From JAEUIV01 sp033763795 (GTDB taxonomy: Bacteria; Planctomycetota; Phycisphaerae; Phycisphaerales; UBA1924): DNA of 25,334 bases. Location of the stretch: the NCBI GenBank assembly GCA_033763795.1, contig JANRJV010000059.1, positions 1 to 25,334 of the forward strand, in the 5' to 3' direction. Below, piece after piece: positions 6,745 through 13,939 of this stretch; positions within the stretch are counted from its first letter, which is position 1; the number at the start of each line of letters is the position of its first letter. A program made the translations under genes and the position numbers. Below the pieces are notes generated by a model. It did no database searches. It was given only the letters and a program-made list of their open reading frames with translations, and was not told where the DNA came from.

Positions 6745-8286
6745 TTGAGCAGGAAGCTCTCGACGGAGACGTTTCTCGCCCCGCACCAGATCCCGGAGCC
6801 CGTCGTCATCACACAACCGACTCAGCCGACCTCCGGACCCTCACGCTCGCCCCTGAACGCCGCACGAAAGCCCGCCAAGGACGAGCCCCGCACCGCCGTC
6901 AAGACATTCGTTCTCGACACGAACGTTGTCCTCCACAACCCGAAGGCGATCTTCGTCTTCCAGGAGAACAACATCGTCATCCCCTTCGCCGTCCTCGAAG
7001 AGCTCGACCGCTTCAAGACCTCCAACGACGACCTCGGACGCAACGCCCGCGCCGTCATCCGCTACCTCGACGCACTCCGCGACCAGGGAAGGCTCATCGA
7101 CGGCGTACGCCTGGGCAACGGCGAGCCCGCCCTCAAGGAAGCCACCGGCCTCAACCCCACCGGAATGCTCCGCATCGATATCACGGAGCACCAGCGCCCA
7201 CCCGCCCTCAAGGAAGACCTCGCCGACAACCGCATCATCGCCGTCGCATGGTCTATGCACCAGAAGGGCGACCGCGTCGTCTTCGTCTCCAAGGACCTCA
7301 ACGCACGAATCAAGAGCGATGCCCTCGGCATCCGCACCGAGGACTTCGAGAACCAGAAGGTCGACGCCGACTCCCTCTACACGGGCTTCCTCACCGCTCA
7401 GGTCGAAGGCTCGCTCATCGACGAGCTCTACAGCGAGCGCATGCTCCCCCTCGAGAAGCTCGCCCGCGAGCTCATGGGACAGGTCGAGACACCCGAGCTC
7501 GAACCAAACCAGTTCGTCGTCCTCATCGACCGCGCCGACCCCGGACACACGGGCCTCGCCAGAAGGCTCACCGAGACCGATCACGTCATCCCCGCCACCG
7601 GGCCCCGCAAGCCCACCTTCGGCATCATGGGCCGCAACGTCCAGCAGACCATGGCCCTCGACCTCCTGCTCGACGACGAGATCAAGCTCCTCACGCTCAT
7701 CGGCTCCGCCGGCACGGGCAAGACACTCCTCGCCGTCGCCGCCGGAATGGCCAAGGTCTTCAACGAGGAACGCTACGAGAAGCTCCTCGTCGCCCGTCCC
7801 ATCATGCCCCTCGGCCGCGACATCGGCTACCTCCCCGGAGACAAGGACGAGAAGCTCACCGCCTGGATGCAGCCCATCTTCGACAACCTCGCCTACCTCC
7901 TCTCAACCCGCGGCGCACACATGCAGGCCGCCGAGAGCCACAGCACAGAGCAGCGCATCCAGAAGCTCATCGCCGACGGCCGCCTCGTCCTTGAGCCCCT
8001 CACCTACATCCGAGGCCGCTCCATCCCGCACCAGTTCATCATCGTCGACGAGGCCCAGAACCTCACGCCCCACGAGGTGAAGACGATCATCAGCCGCGTC
8101 GGCGAAGGAACCAAGATCGTCTTCACCGGAGACCTCGGACAGATCGACAACCCCTACCTCGACTCCTCGTCCAACGGCCTCGCCTACGCCGTCGAGAAAA
8201 TGAAGGGCATCGGCATCGTCGGCCACATCACGCTCACCAAGAGCGAACGCAGCGAACTCGCCAGCCTCGCGACCTCCCGGCTCTAA
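6745..8286 (+). CDS. PIN domain-PhoH family ATPase (putative RNase/helicase)
   Basis: 513 aa. After a 50-residue unstructured start comes a PIN nuclease domain (about 53-190) opening with FVLDTNVVLHN; Asp58 is the first metal-binding acidic residue. The PhoH ATPase domain follows (about 295-510) with Walker A GSAGTGKT at 320-327, RPIMPLGRDIGYLPGD, and Walker B FIIVDEAQN with Asp435-Glu436. This is the standard PIN-PhoH architecture; the mycobacterial PhoH2 relative unwinds and cleaves RNA. The start is TTG at 6745: the frame has no ATG or GTG before the PIN domain, and Shine-Dalgarno GGGAGGAGG ends at 6740, 4 nt upstream. The 11-nt word ggaggcgcctt at this start is identical to that before the EF-G-like gene. 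Its stop overlaps the mntR stop by 4 nt. Confidence 0.93.
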   Translation: MSRKLSTETFLAPHQIPEPVVITQPTQPTSGPSRSPLNAARKPAKDEPRTAVKTFVLDTNVVLHNPKAIFVFQENNIVIPFAVLEELDRFKTSNDDLGRNARAVIRYLDALRDQGRLIDGVRLGNGEPALKEATGLNPTGMLRIDITEHQRPPALKEDLADNRIIAVAWSMHQKGDRVVFVSKDLNARIKSDALGIRTEDFENQKVDADSLYTGFLTAQVEGSLIDELYSERMLPLEKLARELMGQVETPELEPNQFVVLIDRADPGHTGLARRLTETDHVIPATGPRKPTFGIMGRNVQQTMALDLLLDDEIKLLTLIGSAGTGKTLLAVAAGMAKVFNEERYEKLLVARPIMPLGRDIGYLPGDKDEKLTAWMQPIFDNLAYLLSTRGAHMQAAESHSTEQRIQKLIADGRLVLEPLTYIRGRSIPHQFIIVDEAQNLTPHEVKTIISRVGEGTKIVFTGDLGQIDNPYLDSSSNGLAYAVEKMKGIGIVGHITLTKSERSELASLATSRL

Positions 8287-8783
8287 CTCGCACCGCCCCC
8301 CGGCTGCCGCCACGCCGCGATCCGCTCCATCGCCCGGATCGTCTCCTCGCTCACGTGGTGCTCGATCCCCTCGGCGTCGATCTGCGCCTGCTCCCTCCCG
8401 ACCCCGATCGCCAGCAGAAACGCCAGCACGCGCTCGTGCCGCTCCCGCGCCCGCCGCGCCAGCCGCTTCCCCGCCGCCGTCAGCGCCAGAGGCTTGTAGG
8501 GCCGCAGCTCGACAAGCCCCTCCCCCGCGATCCGCGCCACGATCCGCGACACCGTCACGTGGCTCACGCCCATCAGACGTGACAGGTCGCGCACCCGCGC
8601 CTCCCCGTGCGTCTCGATCAGGTGTGCGATCGCCTCGACATAATCCTCCGCCGTCTCCAGCGCGTGCGCATCCCGCGTCCGCCGGAATCGGGCGGCGTCG
8701 TCCGGCTGCTCCGCTGGCCTGCGCTGGGGCACGCGGCGAATCCTCTGAAGAACTCGCCCGATCGTACCCGGGCCGCTCAACAT
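8283..8783 (-). CDS. mntR: Manganese-responsive DtxR/MntR family repressor
   Basis: 166 aa, close to E. coli MntR (155 aa) in size and pattern. The winged-helix DNA-binding region is at about 44-105 (TAEDYVEAIAHLIE, then VRDLSRLMGVSHVTVSRIV). The dimerisation/metal region contains RERHERVLAFLLAIGV and AEGIEHHVSEET. All six expected Mn ligands seem present: Asp47, Glu50, His116, Glu138, Glu141 and His142. The SH3-like third domain of DtxR is absent, as in MntR. ATG at 8783 has a GC-only upstream sequence (ggcgggg); a GTG 18 codons downstream is an alternative. It starts 19 bp after the PEP-CTERM-like gene stop on the same strand and ends in a 4-nt stop overlap with the PIN-PhoH gene. Probable targets are manganese transport genes, perhaps the nearby terC-like gene. 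Confidence 0.9.
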   Translation of the reverse strand: MLSGPGTIGRVLQRIRRVPQRRPAEQPDDAARFRRTRDAHALETAEDYVEAIAHLIETHGEARVRDLSRLMGVSHVTVSRIVARIAGEGLVELRPYKPLALTAAGKRLARRARERHERVLAFLLAIGVGREQAQIDAEGIEHHVSEETIRAMERIAAWRQPGGGAS

Positions 8784-8802
8784 CCCCGCCCGCGCGCCCC
8801 CG

Positions 8803-9924
8803 TCACATCCCCATCAGCCGCCGCCGCCGCGCCGCCGCCAGCAGCCCCGCCGCCACGCACGCCGCGATCGTCCCCGGCGAGGGGATCTCGGGCTCGGGCC
8901 GCTGCCGCCGCTCGGGACCGCCGCCGTCGCCCCCGCCCGATCCGTCAAAGTCGAACGTGTTCCGCGCGAACCGGTTGTAAGGCAAGGGCTGCAGCTCGCC
9001 GCTCGGCGAACTCTGCTCCAGGTCGCCCAGTATCCCCGTGTCGAACGGATCATCACGCCCGAACGACCCCAGCACCGGGTCCTGCAGGCCCAGGTCGATG
9101 ATGATGTTGTCGACGCCCCACGTGGGCCAGCCCGACTCCTCCCCGTGCGCCGGCCCCGAAAACTCCACAACGGACACGCCGTACGCCGCCGCGAAAGGCA
9201 CCCGCACCTTCCGAACCATCGGCTGGCCCGGCTGGGGCTTCGCCCCCGCCATCTTCCGCAGATCGCCCGGCGTCAGCTCCAGCATCACCTGCCCGTCAAC
9301 CCTGATCCGCAGCACGTTCTCCGCCGCCTCCGTCGGATCCGAAACATCCCCCGGCGTCAGCGTCGCCCCGTGCGAAGGCACCAGATACACGTCGAGCCGC
9401 ATCTCGTACGCCTGCGACTCGTCCGTCTTGACGTACAGCTTCATCCCGCCGTTCGCCGCCGGGTCCGCGAACGTGCTCAGCCCCCGCCGCTCGTTCATGC
9501 CCCCCAGCAGTCCCCACTCGGGGCCCACCTCGCCCGTCTCGAAATCCTGCATATAGCGCGTCGTCGCGCCCACGGTCTTCTCGCCCGTGTGCGTCATCCC
9601 GCTCCCGTATCCCTCCGTCGATTTCGACGCTGCACCCGCCGCGTTCTCCGCCGCCATCGCCGCCATCGACACCCACGGGTCCCGCGCCGTGATCACCACC
9701 GCCGGATCGGTCAGCGGCCGCGCAACGATCAACCGCCGACCGCCGCGCTCGTTCCGCACGTCCTCCGTGATCGCGGGTCGGCCGCCCTCTTCGAATCCCT
9801 CCGCCACCGCCGCACCGAACGCCGACCCCGAGGCCGCCGCCGCCACGCCAATCGTCACCGCAGCGCTCCAGCATCCGCTGTGCGACCCGCGCGGGCGACT
9901 TCTCCTCCAACAATCGGCGGACAT
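8803..9924 (-). CDS. Secreted protein with PEP-CTERM-like C-terminal sorting signal
   Basis: About 373 aa. An N-terminal signal peptide (Arg-rich start, then AAVTIGVAAAASGSAFG) and a C-terminal tail PEIPSPGT followed by a short hydrophobic stretch and RRRR match the PEP-CTERM/exosortase-type sorting pattern of planctomycetes. The tail is preceded by an acidic Gly/Asp/Pro/Arg linker. The middle (about 120-300) is predicted beta-rich, with VRKVRVPFAAAYGVSVVEF and WGVDNIIIDLG resembling a jelly-roll or concanavalin-like fold, but I cannot name the family. I take ATG at 9924 as the start because GAGG lies 5 nt upstream; an in-frame GTG at 9930 is possible. A strong hairpin (9944-9982) lies in the presumed leader. 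mntR follows after 19 bp. The protein is probably displayed on the cell surface; ligand unknown. Confidence 0.75.
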   Translation of the reverse strand: MSADCWRRSRPRGSHSGCWSAAVTIGVAAAASGSAFGAAVAEGFEEGGRPAITEDVRNERGGRRLIVARPLTDPAVVITARDPWVSMAAMAAENAAGAASKSTEGYGSGMTHTGEKTVGATTRYMQDFETGEVGPEWGLLGGMNERRGLSTFADPAANGGMKLYVKTDESQAYEMRLDVYLVPSHGATLTPGDVSDPTEAAENVLRIRVDGQVMLELTPGDLRKMAGAKPQPGQPMVRKVRVPFAAAYGVSVVEFSGPAHGEESGWPTWGVDNIIIDLGLQDPVLGSFGRDDPFDTGILGDLEQSSPSGELQPLPYNRFARNTFDFDGSGGGDGGGPERRQRPEPEIPSPGTIAACVAAGLLAAARRRRLMGM

Positions 9925-9943
9925 ACACACGCCTCGCTCATCC

Positions 9944-9982
9944 GGGCTCGGCCCGCGTCTCCCTCAACGCGGGGCCGAGCCC
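9944..9982. repeat. Strong inverted repeat upstream of the PEP-CTERM-like gene
   Basis: The left arm 9944-9958 (gggctcggcccgcgt) pairs with the right arm 9967-9982 over 15 bp, with a single bulged base and an 8-nt loop. On the minus strand it would form in the leader about 20 nt before the start at 9924. It has no T tract. It could be a leader hairpin, an operator or an mRNA stabiliser. Confidence 0.6.
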
Positions 9983-10358
9983 TCTCCTCGGTGCTTCCGA
10001 CTGTGCTCTCGACGAACGCGTTCGCGCGCCGTCGGATGGAACTCTCCCAGGGACACCATGCAGTCACCCCGACCCCGCCGCCAGCCGCGAGCCATCCCCG
10101 CACCGCTCCGCACCGCGGCCTGTAACGGGCGGGAAGCCCGGGCAGCCCGTAACGCTCCGAGAACCGCCCGCCGCGCCCACCCGCGCTCGTCCCGGCACGA
10201 CCCCGCACGTCCGGATACGCCCGGCGCGCAGCACCGAACCCGCCGCTCATGCCGGACCACTTCACACATCGACTTCGCACTCCCGTCGGCCCGTCGCGCC
10301 CTGTGCCGTCTGCGACGCCCGACCGTTCTCTCTCCCGCGCCCGCCCTGCCGGGGCCGC

Positions 10359-10383
10359 GGGGCCGTCCCTGTGCGACGGCCCC
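10359..10383. repeat. Perfect 9-bp hairpin in the htpX upstream region
   Basis: GGGGCCGTC (10359-10367) and GACGGCCCC (10375-10383) form a perfect 9-bp stem around a 7-nt loop. It is part of a cluster of hairpins between 10359 and 10477. Confidence 0.55.
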
Positions 10384-10603
10384 AGGCGGGCTCTCCGCTC
10401 ATCCTCTACGACGAGCCGCCGGGGACCGTTGCGTGCAACTCGTTGCCGGACAGCAGGTTAGTGCCGGGGAAACCCCGCCCGCCCCCCGCCCCCTCGTCCG
10501 ATCACCCCGCCATGGAATGGAATTCGCCCCTCGACAGTCCATACAACCAGCGGCGTCGCACACCGCACACCGCACGCCATCGCACTCCAAATCAAGGATC
10601 CAC

Positions 10604-11446
10604 ATGCGCTCCCTGGGCAACCATCTCAAGACCGCCATCCTCCTCGGCGCCCTCATGGGACTCTTCGTCCTCGTCGGGTCCATGTGGGGCACGCAAGGCA
10701 TGGTCGTGGGCCTTCTCTTCGGCGGCGTCATGAACGTCGTCGCATGGTTCTTCTCCGACACGCTTGCCATCAAGGCCATGCAGGCCCGCCAGGTCGACGA
10801 ACACACCGCCCCCGAACTCGTCCAGATGGTCCGCAGGCTCAGCGCGCGCGCCGAACTGCCCATGCCCCGCGTCTACATCTGCCCCCACGACGCGCCCAAC
10901 GCCTTCGCCACCGGACGCTCCCCCCGCAAGGGCGCCGTCGCCGTCACGCAGGGACTCCTCCGCATCATGAACGAGCGACAGCTCGCCGGCGTCATCGCCC
11001 ACGAGCTCGCACACATCAAGAACCGCGACACACTCATCTCCTGCATCGCCGCCACCGTCGCGGGCGTGCTCGCCTTCCTCGCCCAGTCGTTCTTCTTCTT
11101 CGGCGGGGGACGCCGCGAAGGCTCCCACCCGCTGCTGGGCCTGCTCGTCGTCATCCTCGCCGCCGTCGGCGCCGCCATCATCCAGGCCATGATCAGCCGC
11201 ACCCGCGAGTACATCGCCGACGAGACCGGCGCCCGCATCGCCGGCGACTCCGAGGGCCTCGCCTCAGCGCTCCTCCAGCTCGACGCACACGCCCGACGAA
11301 TCCCCCTCGTCCAGCCCAACCCCGCGCAGAACAACCTCTTCATCGTCGAGCCGCTCGCCGGCGGCGCGCGCAGCCTCATCAACATCTTCGCCACACACCC
11401 GCCCGTAGAAGCCCGCGTCCGCGCCCTCCGCAGCATCCAACTCTGA
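10604..11446 (+). CDS. htpX: HtpX membrane zinc metalloprotease
   Basis: 280 aa, normal for HtpX, an inner-membrane M48B protease that degrades misfolded membrane proteins. Two N-terminal membrane helices (about 8-55) precede the catalytic domain with HELAH: His133, Glu134 and His137 give two zinc ligands and the catalytic Glu. The third ligand is Glu202 in SRTREYIAD. A second hydrophobic pair lies between (about 145-195), and IFATHPPVEARVRAL closes the domain as in the family. ATG at 10604 has Shine-Dalgarno AAGGA (10594-10598) 5 nt upstream. The frame is open further upstream, but that extension is low-complexity Arg/Pro/Ala and would bury the membrane start. It is preceded by the hairpin-rich gap and converges with the pilin-like gene. 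E. coli htpX is under Cpx envelope-stress control; no such site was recognised here. Confidence 0.93.
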   Translation: MRSLGNHLKTAILLGALMGLFVLVGSMWGTQGMVVGLLFGGVMNVVAWFFSDTLAIKAMQARQVDEHTAPELVQMVRRLSARAELPMPRVYICPHDAPNAFATGRSPRKGAVAVTQGLLRIMNERQLAGVIAHELAHIKNRDTLISCIAATVAGVLAFLAQSFFFFGGGRREGSHPLLGLLVVILAAVGAAIIQAMISRTREYIADETGARIAGDSEGLASALLQLDAHARRIPLVQPNPAQNNLFIVEPLAGGARSLINIFATHPPVEARVRALRSIQL

Positions 11447-11448
11447 GC

Positions 11449-11487
11449 GGCGCCGGCCCGGCGCCCGCCGCGCTCAGCCTCAGCGCG
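11449..11487. terminator. Tandem hairpins between convergent htpX and pilin-like genes
   Basis: The inverted repeat GGCGCCGG-c-CCGGCGCC (11449-11465) starts 2 nt after the htpX stop. A second hairpin pairs CGCGCT (11469-11474) with AGCGCG (11482-11487). It is a plausible bidirectional terminator without T tracts. Confidence 0.4.
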
Positions 11488-11499
11488 CGCCGTCCGCCC

Positions 11500-12438
11500 T
11501 CACACCGGGTCCTTGTCCGTCCCGCTCCCCGAGAACAGCTCGTTCGTCGGCGGTGTGTCGGACCCCGGCCCCGAGTCGCGGAACGACCCGTCAGCGTTCG
11601 TGCGATAGCCCAGGTCGCCCGGCGTGTACGCCCCCCCGTGCCCGTCGCAGAAAACCGTGTTCGCCCGACCCGAGTGCCGCGCATCCACCGCCGAGCGCGG
11701 GCTCCCCGCGTTGCCCGTCCCGCGATCCGAGCTCGCCGTCAGCCGCGGCGGGTCCAGCGACCACGCATGATTCCCCACCGCCCTCAGATCCGTCCCGTTG
11801 TTGCTGTACGCAAGCCGCTGACCCACGCCGTACCCCGCCGCCGTCCCCAGCGCGTCGGCAAACATCACCGTCCGCGTCAGCGTCTGCAAGCGCGTCTGCT
11901 TCAGCGGGAAATTCCGGTACACCCCCGAGCGCAGCCGCGGATTGCCCAGGAACTGATAGTTGTAGCCGAACGCGCAGTTCCCCTCGTCGGTCCGCTCCGC
12001 CGCCGCCGGGCAGCGGAACACTTCGCCGTCAAGGTCCTGCCGGTCGTTCGTCTTGTCAGGATTCACGAACGCGAACAGCCCCGTGTACTTCCCCAGAACG
12101 GGCAGGAACCGCGCTCGGAACTTCTTCCCGTTGCCCACGTCGAAGAAGTTCGCGGGGTTTGCCATGCCCCCGGGCAGTGCCGGAAACCGTCCCGGCAGGA
12201 TCACCTCGTCGTTTTCCGCCGAGTAGATGTGCCAGCCCGCCGCCAGCTGACGCATGTTGGACAGCCCCTTCACCTGGAAAGCAGACTTCCGCGCGCTCGA
12301 CAGCGCCGGCAGCAGAATCGCGATCAGAACCGCGATCACCGCCACCACCACCAGCAGCTCGATCAGCGTGAACCCCCGGCCCCGCCCCCGGCCCCGCCCC
12401 CCGCGGGCGCCCCCCGACGCCTCTTGCATGATCCGCAT
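11500..12438 (-). CDS. Type II/IV pseudopilin-like protein with H-X9-DG motif
   Basis: 312 aa. A prepilin peptidase site, GFTLIELLVV, lies at residues 22-31 (cleavage after Gly22, Glu27 at +5), followed by a long hydrophobic helix ending ILLPALSSARKSA. The C-terminal half has RHSGRANTVFCDGHG: His255, nine residues, Asp265-Gly266. This is the H-X9-DG pattern found on very many planctomycete secreted pilin-like proteins. The body is variable (HIYSAENDEVILPGR). These proteins are thought to be surface or secretion pseudopilins; the specific role is unknown. The leader before the cleavage site contains an odd Gly-Arg repeat (residues 9-22). ATG at 12438 has Shine-Dalgarno AAGGGAGG close upstream; ATG at 12429 is an alternative. 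Divergent from the glycosyltransferase run. Confidence 0.9.
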   Translation of the reverse strand: MRIMQEASGGARGGRGRGRGRGFTLIELLVVVAVIAVLIAILLPALSSARKSAFQVKGLSNMRQLAAGWHIYSAENDEVILPGRFPALPGGMANPANFFDVGNGKKFRARFLPVLGKYTGLFAFVNPDKTNDRQDLDGEVFRCPAAAERTDEGNCAFGYNYQFLGNPRLRSGVYRNFPLKQTRLQTLTRTVMFADALGTAAGYGVGQRLAYSNNGTDLRAVGNHAWSLDPPRLTASSDRGTGNAGSPRSAVDARHSGRANTVFCDGHGGAYTPGDLGYRTNADGSFRDSGPGSDTPPTNELFSGSGTDKDPV

Positions 12439-12465
12439 ACAGCCTCCCTTCGTGACCCGCCGCCA

Positions 12466-12494
12466 ACAATGACACCGTACCGCCCAAGGGTCAA
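12466..12494 (-). promoter_or_regulatory. Sigma70-like promoter of the pilin-like gene
   Basis: On the minus strand TTGACC (12489-12494; 5 of 6 to consensus) is separated by 17 nt from CATTGT (12466-12471; 3 of 6). A TACGGT hexamer inside the spacer is an alternative -10. The leader would be about 20-30 nt. Confidence 0.4.
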
Positions 12495-12528
12495 GCATCG
12501 CCCGCGCATAAGCCGAAGCTTCACATGC

Positions 12529-13938
12529 ATGAACCCGCACATGAACACCCCGGCAGACACCCTCTCGGGAGATGTTCGCCTGCTCGTATTCCTTCATCCC
12601 GGCCGGACCAGCATCCACTACATCGCCGCCCTCGCCCGCGCCGCCCACCGCCTCGGAGTGCTCGCCGCAACCATCGACCTCGGCCCCGTCTGGGCCAGCA
12701 TGAACGGCCCCGAAGGCCCACTCGCCCAGCGGCAATGGACGGAGCAGCTCGCCGCGCTCTGCCGCCGCGAACGCATCACCCACGCCCTGGGCTACGTCCA
12801 CAACGGCTCGCTCGAGTGGCGCACCGCCCGCTGCCCGGCCTCCGGCGCGCCCCGCGCCCTCCTCCCCTCGCTGGGCATCCACCACCTCATGCTCTGGACC
12901 GACCATCCCAACTGGGCGACCCGCGGCTCGGCGCTCGAGCCCGCCCCCTCACGCCTCCTCAGCGACGACTATCACACCCACTTCGTCAAGTCCCCCCTCG
13001 CCGCCGACGAGCTCGCCTCCCTCACCGGCTGGAAGAACGTCCACCACCTCGACATGGCCGAGGACCGTGATCTCATCGCTCCTCCCAGCACCATCGATCC
13101 CGATTGCGACGCCGTCCTCATCGCCAGCGACATCTCCGCCCCGCCCGCCGAGCTCACGCCCCTCCTCGACGCCCTCGACCCCGACCCCGAAGAGATCATG
13201 GCGCTGCTCGTCCCCCGCGCCCGCGCCGCGTGGCGCGCCCTCGCTGAGCAGGCGCCCTCGCCCGCCTCACTCTCGGCTCTGTTCGAAGCCCTCGTCCACG
13301 CCCGCCTCGCGCGCCCGCTGCTCGGCTGGTGGCGCCTGACCCCCGCCCTCGACGCCGCGCACGCCGACTCCCTCGCCTGGCTCCGCGGCGAGCCGCGCCG
13401 CTGGTACGCCGCCATCGCCGCCCTCGCGCCGCTCACCTCCTGGCGCCGCTCCTTCTGGCCCGCCTGGCTCGCCCGCCGCGTCTCCCTGGGCGTCTTCGGC
13501 TCCGCCGCCGAGCCCCTCGGCATCGCATCACCAACCGGCGGCGGCTGGGTACCCCACGACGCTCAGCACGCCGTCTACGCCCGCGGCCGCTGCGCCATCA
13601 CCATCAACGCCGCACACGACGAAGAAGCCCTCACCCACAAGGCCTTCCAGATCGCCGCCGCCGGCGTCCCCTGCATCCACCACGCATCCCTCGGAATCGA
13701 TCGCTGCTTCGACCCCGGATCCGAGATCAGCCTCTTCTCCCGAGGCCCCGAGCTCCTCGAACTCGTCCGCCGCGCCGCGGACGACAACCTCGCCAATCAC
13801 GCGCGCCGCGCCCTCGACCGCCTCTGCAGCGAGCACACATGGGACCACAGACTCGCCCGCATGCTCGCCCTCGCCGCCACGCCCGCTCGTTCCGCGGCGT
13901 CGGCCGACGCGCCCGGCGCGGTACAGTCCGCCGCTTGA
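12529..13938 (+). CDS. CgeB-like glycosyltransferase (GT-B type)
   Basis: 469 aa. The C-terminal quarter has the pattern of CgeB/Glyco_trans_1_2 proteins: HKAFQIAAAGVPCIHH (about 380-395), DPGSEISLFSRGPELLELVRRAADD (in part), and the closing SEHTWDHRLARML. The N-terminal half starts VRLLVFLHPGRTSIHYIAALARAA like a GT-B nucleotide-free domain, with a middle section (LLPSLGIHHLMLWTDHP) also typical of CgeB relatives. No signal peptide or membrane segment, so it probably acts in the cytoplasm on a sugar-nucleotide donor. Donor and acceptor cannot be told. The start is ATG at 12529 or 12541; neither has a clear Shine-Dalgarno. The next gene begins 1 nt after its stop, so the three plus genes likely form an operon for a surface glycan or glycolipid. 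Confidence 0.75.
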   Translation: MNPHMNTPADTLSGDVRLLVFLHPGRTSIHYIAALARAAHRLGVLAATIDLGPVWASMNGPEGPLAQRQWTEQLAALCRRERITHALGYVHNGSLEWRTARCPASGAPRALLPSLGIHHLMLWTDHPNWATRGSALEPAPSRLLSDDYHTHFVKSPLAADELASLTGWKNVHHLDMAEDRDLIAPPSTIDPDCDAVLIASDISAPPAELTPLLDALDPDPEEIMALLVPRARAAWRALAEQAPSPASLSALFEALVHARLARPLLGWWRLTPALDAAHADSLAWLRGEPRRWYAAIAALAPLTSWRRSFWPAWLARRVSLGVFGSAAEPLGIASPTGGGWVPHDAQHAVYARGRCAITINAAHDEEALTHKAFQIAAAGVPCIHHASLGIDRCFDPGSEISLFSRGPELLELVRRAADDNLANHARRALDRLCSEHTWDHRLARMLALAATPARSAASADAPGAVQSAA

Positions 13939-13939
13939 A

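Larger units (their letters stand above)
9925..10603. other. About 680-bp gene-free region before htpX
   Basis: This is the largest gap in an otherwise tight window. No frame looks coding: translations are Arg/Pro/Ala noise on both strands. It holds the inverted repeat at 9944-9982, a 12-bp palindrome CGAACGCGTTCG (10013-10024), an ACGGGC/GCCCGT pair (10125-10130 with 10145-10150), a 9-bp hairpin at 10359-10383, a palindrome-like GTTGC/GCAAC (10428-10439) and a CGGGG-AAA-CCCCG hairpin (10465-10477). A structured RNA or a long htpX leader is possible. I recognise no known RNA family. Confidence 0.55.

Noticed and set aside
10125..10180. Words resembling cobalamin riboswitch parts (gggaag, gagaacc)
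   Set aside because: The conserved core elements are not present in the right order and the neighbouring genes have no cobalamin link.
9855..10280. A 141-codon minus frame in the gap before htpX
   Set aside because: It overlaps the PEP-CTERM-like gene start, has an Arg/Gly-rich random composition and no recognisable domain.
10058..10603. In-frame N-terminal extension of htpX from an ATG at 10058
   Set aside because: The added sequence is Arg/Pro/Ala-rich without hydrophobic pattern, HtpX of normal length starts at 10604, and a Shine-Dalgarno lies there.
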